Assembly: GCF_023507705.1 (NCBI RefSeq)
Contig: NZ_JALBGD010000005.1
Coordinates: forward strand, 304,005-368,004
Direction: 5' to 3'
DNA length: 64,000 bases
Origin: Stappia sp. WLB 29
Lineage (GTDB): Bacteria > Pseudomonadota > Alphaproteobacteria > Rhizobiales > Stappiaceae
The translations under genes and the position numbers were made by a program. Each line of letters opens with the position of its first letter. The stretch's first letter is position 1. The notes below the pieces were generated by a model, which did no database searches, was not told the DNA's origin, and saw only the letters and a program-made list of their open reading frames with translations. Shown in pieces: positions 60,987-64,000 of this stretch.

Positions 60987-62042
60987 CTAATCCTCATCCT
61001 CGCGGCCGAGACCGAATTCGCGGACGAGGAACTCGACAGTCTTCTCGTCGTAGATCTTGCAGGCAATGTTCTGGTTGGCGAAGATGCCGGAATAGGTCTT
61101 GGCGTTCGTCCGGTCGACGGTCTTCTTCCAGTCGATGCCGATCACATAGGCCCGCTTTTCCGGGTCCTCGCCGAACTCAGTGAAATAGTCGCGCGGCACG
61201 GCCTCGACGAGGCGCCGGCCATCCGCGAGGAGGAAGTCGTCGGCGGGTTGCATCTCGGAGCGCACCACGCCATGCCCGAGATAGCCGGTGTTCTTCTGGT
61301 AGAAGAACACCCGGTCACCGACCGAAAGCCGGGCCAGCCCGTCCGAATACCACTTGCCGCCCGAGGCGACCACATAGCCATGGCGGCGCAGGTCCTCCCA
61401 GGGCACGTCGCTTTCGGCGCCGGCGGTGAGGTACCAGTAGCCGCTCCAGGGCGCGCGGGTGCTGCGGGTGGCGCGCTCGGCGACCTCCTCCTGCTCCAGC
61501 AGCGTGTCGGTCGACAGCCACTGGACGCCCTGGTCCTCGAAGACGTTGAAGAAGGCGACGTTGATGCCGACGCCGTGCACCTCCGACAGGTATTCGATAA
61601 TCCGCGTGGTCGTCTCGTCCATGCTGCCGGCGACGATCATCATCTGGTGCGAGGCGTTGAGCGTGTCGGGGGGCGGCGCCGAGAAACGCTCGCGATAGAC
61701 CTCGTCGAGGGTGCGGCCGGTCTTTTCCAGGCAGAGCGCGTGCACGTCGCGGGTCGACAGGGACACCACCCAGGACGCGTAGTCGAGCACCTGGGCGACG
61801 ATCTCGCGCGGGGTGCGGTCGCGCTTCAGCTCGATGATGATGAGCGAGCCGTCCTTGTCCATCGCCAGCAGGTCGATGCGGCCGCGATTGGCGATGGTCA
61901 CCTCGCGGCCGATCACGACGCCATGGATCCCGACAAGGCCGAGATTGTCGCGCACCCAGTCCTGGATCATCGCCTCGTTGGCGAGCCTGGAGCGCGCGGC
62001 GCGCACCAAGGCGCCATTCTCGATCCGGAAAAGTTCGCTCAT
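60987..62042 (-). CDS. NucS-like PD-(D/E)XK nuclease with C-terminal EVE-like domain
   Basis: A 351-residue protein. The N-terminal part (about 15-150) has the nuclease motif Asp57 in RIDLLA and ELK (Glu71, Lys73) in LIIIELKRD, as in NucS/DUF91 endonucleases. The C-terminal part (about 180-345, YWYLTAGAESDVPWEDLRRH, LSVGDRVFFYQKNTGYLGHG) looks like a PUA/EVE-type fold that reads modified bases. This combination is seen in some modification-dependent restriction enzymes. No methylase or partner gene is next to it. It may also be a repair nuclease; the second domain call is a tentative inference. Confidence 0.7.
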   Translation of the reverse strand: MSELFRIENGALVRAARSRLANEAMIQDWVRDNLGLVGIHGVVIGREVTIANRGRIDLLAMDKDGSLIIIELKRDRTPREIVAQVLDYASWVVSLSTRDVHALCLEKTGRTLDEVYRERFSAPPPDTLNASHQMMIVAGSMDETTTRIIEYLSEVHGVGINVAFFNVFEDQGVQWLSTDTLLEQEEVAERATRSTRAPWSGYWYLTAGAESDVPWEDLRRHGYVVASGGKWYSDGLARLSVGDRVFFYQKNTGYLGHGVVRSEMQPADDFLLADGRRLVEAVPRDYFTEFGEDPEKRAYVIGIDWKKTVDRTNAKTYSGIFANQNIACKIYDEKTVEFLVREFGLGREDED

Positions 62043-62166
62043 GTTCCCCTAAAAGCCCCTTGTCGCAAATGCCTGATCTCAAATCGCCCCGACGCCGGAA
62101 ACAGGCGGCGCGGAGCCTTCGTCAGGTTGCGCAAGGGACGCGCGGAACACAAGCCTTTCCCGCCTC

Positions 62167-63039
62167 TCACGCCCCCTTGCGGATGACGACAGCGTCTTCC
62201 CAGTCGGGGTCGACGCGCGGGTAGAGCGTGACGACGTCGGGGTCGTGGCCGGGCAGGATCTCGCAGCCGGCCTCGATCAGCTCGTGCAGCACGCGGTAGC
62301 CCTCGACCGTGCGGAAATAGTCGGCGAAGACCGGAAAGATCTGGCCGTCGGTCAGGTAGCGGCGCAGGTGCAGCGCATCGGAGGCGATGACCAGCGGCGT
62401 CTCGCCGTCGACGACCAGGATCTGCAGCCCCTTCGAGTGGCCGCCGACGAGGCGGGCGGTCAGACCCGGCAGCAGCGTGTAATCCCCCTCGTGGAAGCGC
62501 ACACGGTCCCGGTAGACCATCTCCACCGCCGTCTTGACGTCCTCGACCGCGAAGGGCTTGCGCATGCGGGCGTGGCACATGCAGCGCCCGGTCGCATAGG
62601 CCATCTCCGCGTCCTGCAGGTGGATGGTCGCGTTGGGAAAATGGCGCAGGTTTCCTGCATGGTCGTAATGCAGGTGGGTGATGAAGACGTCGGTGACGTC
62701 CTCCGGCTCGACGCCGATGCGCTTCAAGGCCTCGACCGGATGGGTCAGCAGGATCCGCTGGCGCGCCGCGCCTTCCTCCGCGTCGAAGCCGGTGTCCACC
62801 AGCACGGTCCTGTCCCCGTTGCGGCACAGCCAGATATAATAGTCGAGACGAGCCTCGCCCTCGTGCGGGTCCGGGTCGAGGACGGCATGGCTTCCCGGCA
62901 TGTCCTTGGTGGCATAGCGCAGCGCGATCACTTCCCATGGGTTTGCGGGCCAGGGCCTGGCCGGGCCCTTGAGGGACTCCGCGCGGCCGGGCGCGGGAAA
63001 ACCGGGGATCTTGCTGGTCGTGGTCCGGGTTTTTGTCAC
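62167..63039 (-). CDS. MBL-fold hydrolase of the N-acyl homoserine lactonase type
   Basis: A 290-residue metallo-beta-lactamase-fold enzyme. The metal motif is THLHYDHAG, with further ligands in RLVGGHSKG, ASDALH and LPGHDPDV. The overall sequence resembles AHL lactonases (AiiA-like) and related lactonases, but substrate specificity is uncertain and no LuxI/LuxR pair is present in the window. The start is a GTG with GGGAGG just upstream; the frame continues further up without family features. It is divergent from a GntR gene 208 bp away. Confidence 0.78.
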   Translation of the reverse strand: MTKTRTTTSKIPGFPAPGRAESLKGPARPWPANPWEVIALRYATKDMPGSHAVLDPDPHEGEARLDYYIWLCRNGDRTVLVDTGFDAEEGAARQRILLTHPVEALKRIGVEPEDVTDVFITHLHYDHAGNLRHFPNATIHLQDAEMAYATGRCMCHARMRKPFAVEDVKTAVEMVYRDRVRFHEGDYTLLPGLTARLVGGHSKGLQILVVDGETPLVIASDALHLRRYLTDGQIFPVFADYFRTVEGYRVLHELIEAGCEILPGHDPDVVTLYPRVDPDWEDAVVIRKGA

Positions 63040-63247
63040 GGGAACCTCCCTCCCTTGTCTGCCCGCCGGCCGGTGCCGCAACAGGGTGCGGCAAACGGAA
63101 TCGGACAGGTTGTCTGACAATCTGTCATTTTCGGTCTATACTTGCCGGCGAGCCAGATGTCTAACATCGAGCGCAGCCGCATTCGGATATGCTATGGAAC
63201 GCGGAACAACCGGTGCGCGACAGGCCGGACGGAAGAAAGTGGAATCG

Positions 63248-63931
63248 ATGGAACAGGCGAGACTGAGAATCTCGAAACAGCGCGCGACGATTCGGCATCT
63301 GGTAGAGGAAAAGATGCGCGAGCTGATCGCCACCGGTCATTTCAAGCCGGGCGACCGTCTCATCGAACGCGAACTCTGCGAAACGCTCGACGTCGGCCGC
63401 ACATCGGTGCGAGAGGCACTGCGTCAGCTGGAAGCGGAAGGCCTGATCCGCACCGAGCCGCATCGCGGTCCCATCGTCACCAAGGTCTCCTTCGCGGAGG
63501 CGCAGCAGCTCTACCAGCTGCGCGCGCTGCTGGAAGGGTTTTGCGGCGCCGAATTCGCCGCCAAGGGCACCGACGAGGAGCACAAGCGGCTGTTTGCGGC
63601 CTGCGAGGCCTTCGCCGCGGCGGCGGAAGGCAAGGCGCCGACGGAGCAGCTGGTCGCGCGCAAGGCGGAGTTCTACCGCTGCCTGATCGCGGGCGCGCGC
63701 AACATCTATGTCGAGGACATGCTGACCTCGCTGCACAACCGCGTCTCCATGCTGCGCGCAACGACGATGACCCAGCCGCACCGTCTGCCGAAAAGCGTCG
63801 AGGAAATCCGCGACATCACCAGGGCGATCTGCGCCCGCGATGCCGAGTGGGCGCGCCGGGCGAGCATCACCCACGTGGAGGAGAGCAGCAAGATCGCCCT
63901 GCAGCTGCTCAGCGATGCGGAAGTCGCCTGA
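63248..63931 (+). CDS. GntR-family regulator, FadR/FCD subfamily
   Basis: A 227-residue regulator. A winged HTH (ERELCETLDVGRTSVREALR) is followed by an all-helical FCD effector domain (about 85-215), with likely metal-binding residues including RAEFYRCLI-like RKAEFYRCLI. The start could also be an ATG at 63194, which would add 18 residues; 63248 is chosen because AAAGTGGA lies upstream and the conserved part starts just after. It is divergent from the lactonase-like gene, which it may control. Ligand unknown. Confidence 0.85.
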   Translation: MEQARLRISKQRATIRHLVEEKMRELIATGHFKPGDRLIERELCETLDVGRTSVREALRQLEAEGLIRTEPHRGPIVTKVSFAEAQQLYQLRALLEGFCGAEFAAKGTDEEHKRLFAACEAFAAAAEGKAPTEQLVARKAEFYRCLIAGARNIYVEDMLTSLHNRVSMLRATTMTQPHRLPKSVEEIRDITRAICARDAEWARRASITHVEESSKIALQLLSDAEVA

Positions 63932-64000
63932 GGCTTCGTTCGAGAGGACGCGGGGAGGGGCGGCGTGTCCTCCCTGCCGCTCTGGAAGCCAATAGGCCCC

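Overview
The window is high-GC chromosomal DNA from an alphaproteobacterium. Gene content (PodJ-like polar factor, ligase-associated DNA repair cluster, FixL/FixJ/FixK with ccoNOQP-ccoGHIS, CrbS/CrbR-type acetate-switch system, Alph_Pro_TM protein) fits the Hyphomicrobiales, possibly a Stappia/Labrenzia-like genus. That placement is inferred from gene families, not from an rRNA gene. About 56 protein genes or gene remnants and one tRNA gene are supported; no CRISPR array or rRNA is visible.

Layout. 1-1.8 kb: C-terminal part of a PodJ-like protein. 2.0-4.3 kb: TauE/SafE exporter, Alph_Pro_TM protein, DUF3429 membrane protein. 4.3-10.8 kb: the four-gene ligase-associated DNA damage response set (pdeM, DEXH helicase, exonuclease, ATP-dependent ligase) with an extra NTF2-like gene. 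10.9-15.7 kb: assorted enzymes. 15.8-23.3 kb: two-part sodium/solute symporter, LuxR-type regulator, cytochrome P460-like protein and a symporter-fused hybrid histidine kinase, a likely carboxylate-sensing unit. 23.4-25.2 kb: mscL and an aminotransferase. 25.3-42.99 kb: a microaerobic block with fixL-fixJ, a single-domain receiver protein, a FixK-like regulator, hemN, an AbrB-family membrane protein, ccoNOQP, and ccoG-fixH-ccoI-ccoS. It is interrupted by an AraC regulator and a secreted copper amine oxidase. FNR/FixK-type TTGAT-N4-ATCAA boxes lie before hemN and ccoN. A perfect one sits at the centre of a 22-bp-arm palindrome upstream of ccoG.

44.0-50.8 kb is a small accessory island with visibly lower GC. 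It starts right after a tRNA-Thr gene, where an integrase-like remnant lies, and ends in a decayed IS3-family transposase. Its cargo is a three-gene operon: a TerB_N/TerB/TerB_C protein, a BrxD-like ATPase and a BrxHI/Lhr-like helicase. This is a candidate defence or DNA-processing system. The TerB gene carries an in-frame amber codon (46219-46221) exactly before its TerB_C domain, and the frame then stays open to the ATGA overlap with the ATPase gene. The operon may therefore be freshly damaged, be read through, or contain a sequence error. This is the most interesting locus in the window.

50.9-64 kb: a HlyD / RbbA / YhhJ-type ABC export operon, LysR regulators, a hydroxyisobutyrate dehydrogenase-like enzyme, an enoyl-CoA hydratase, an ArsR/DUF6428 divergent pair with two matching operator dyads, a NucS-like nuclease fused to a possible EVE-like domain, an AHL-lactonase-type metallo-hydrolase and a GntR regulator.
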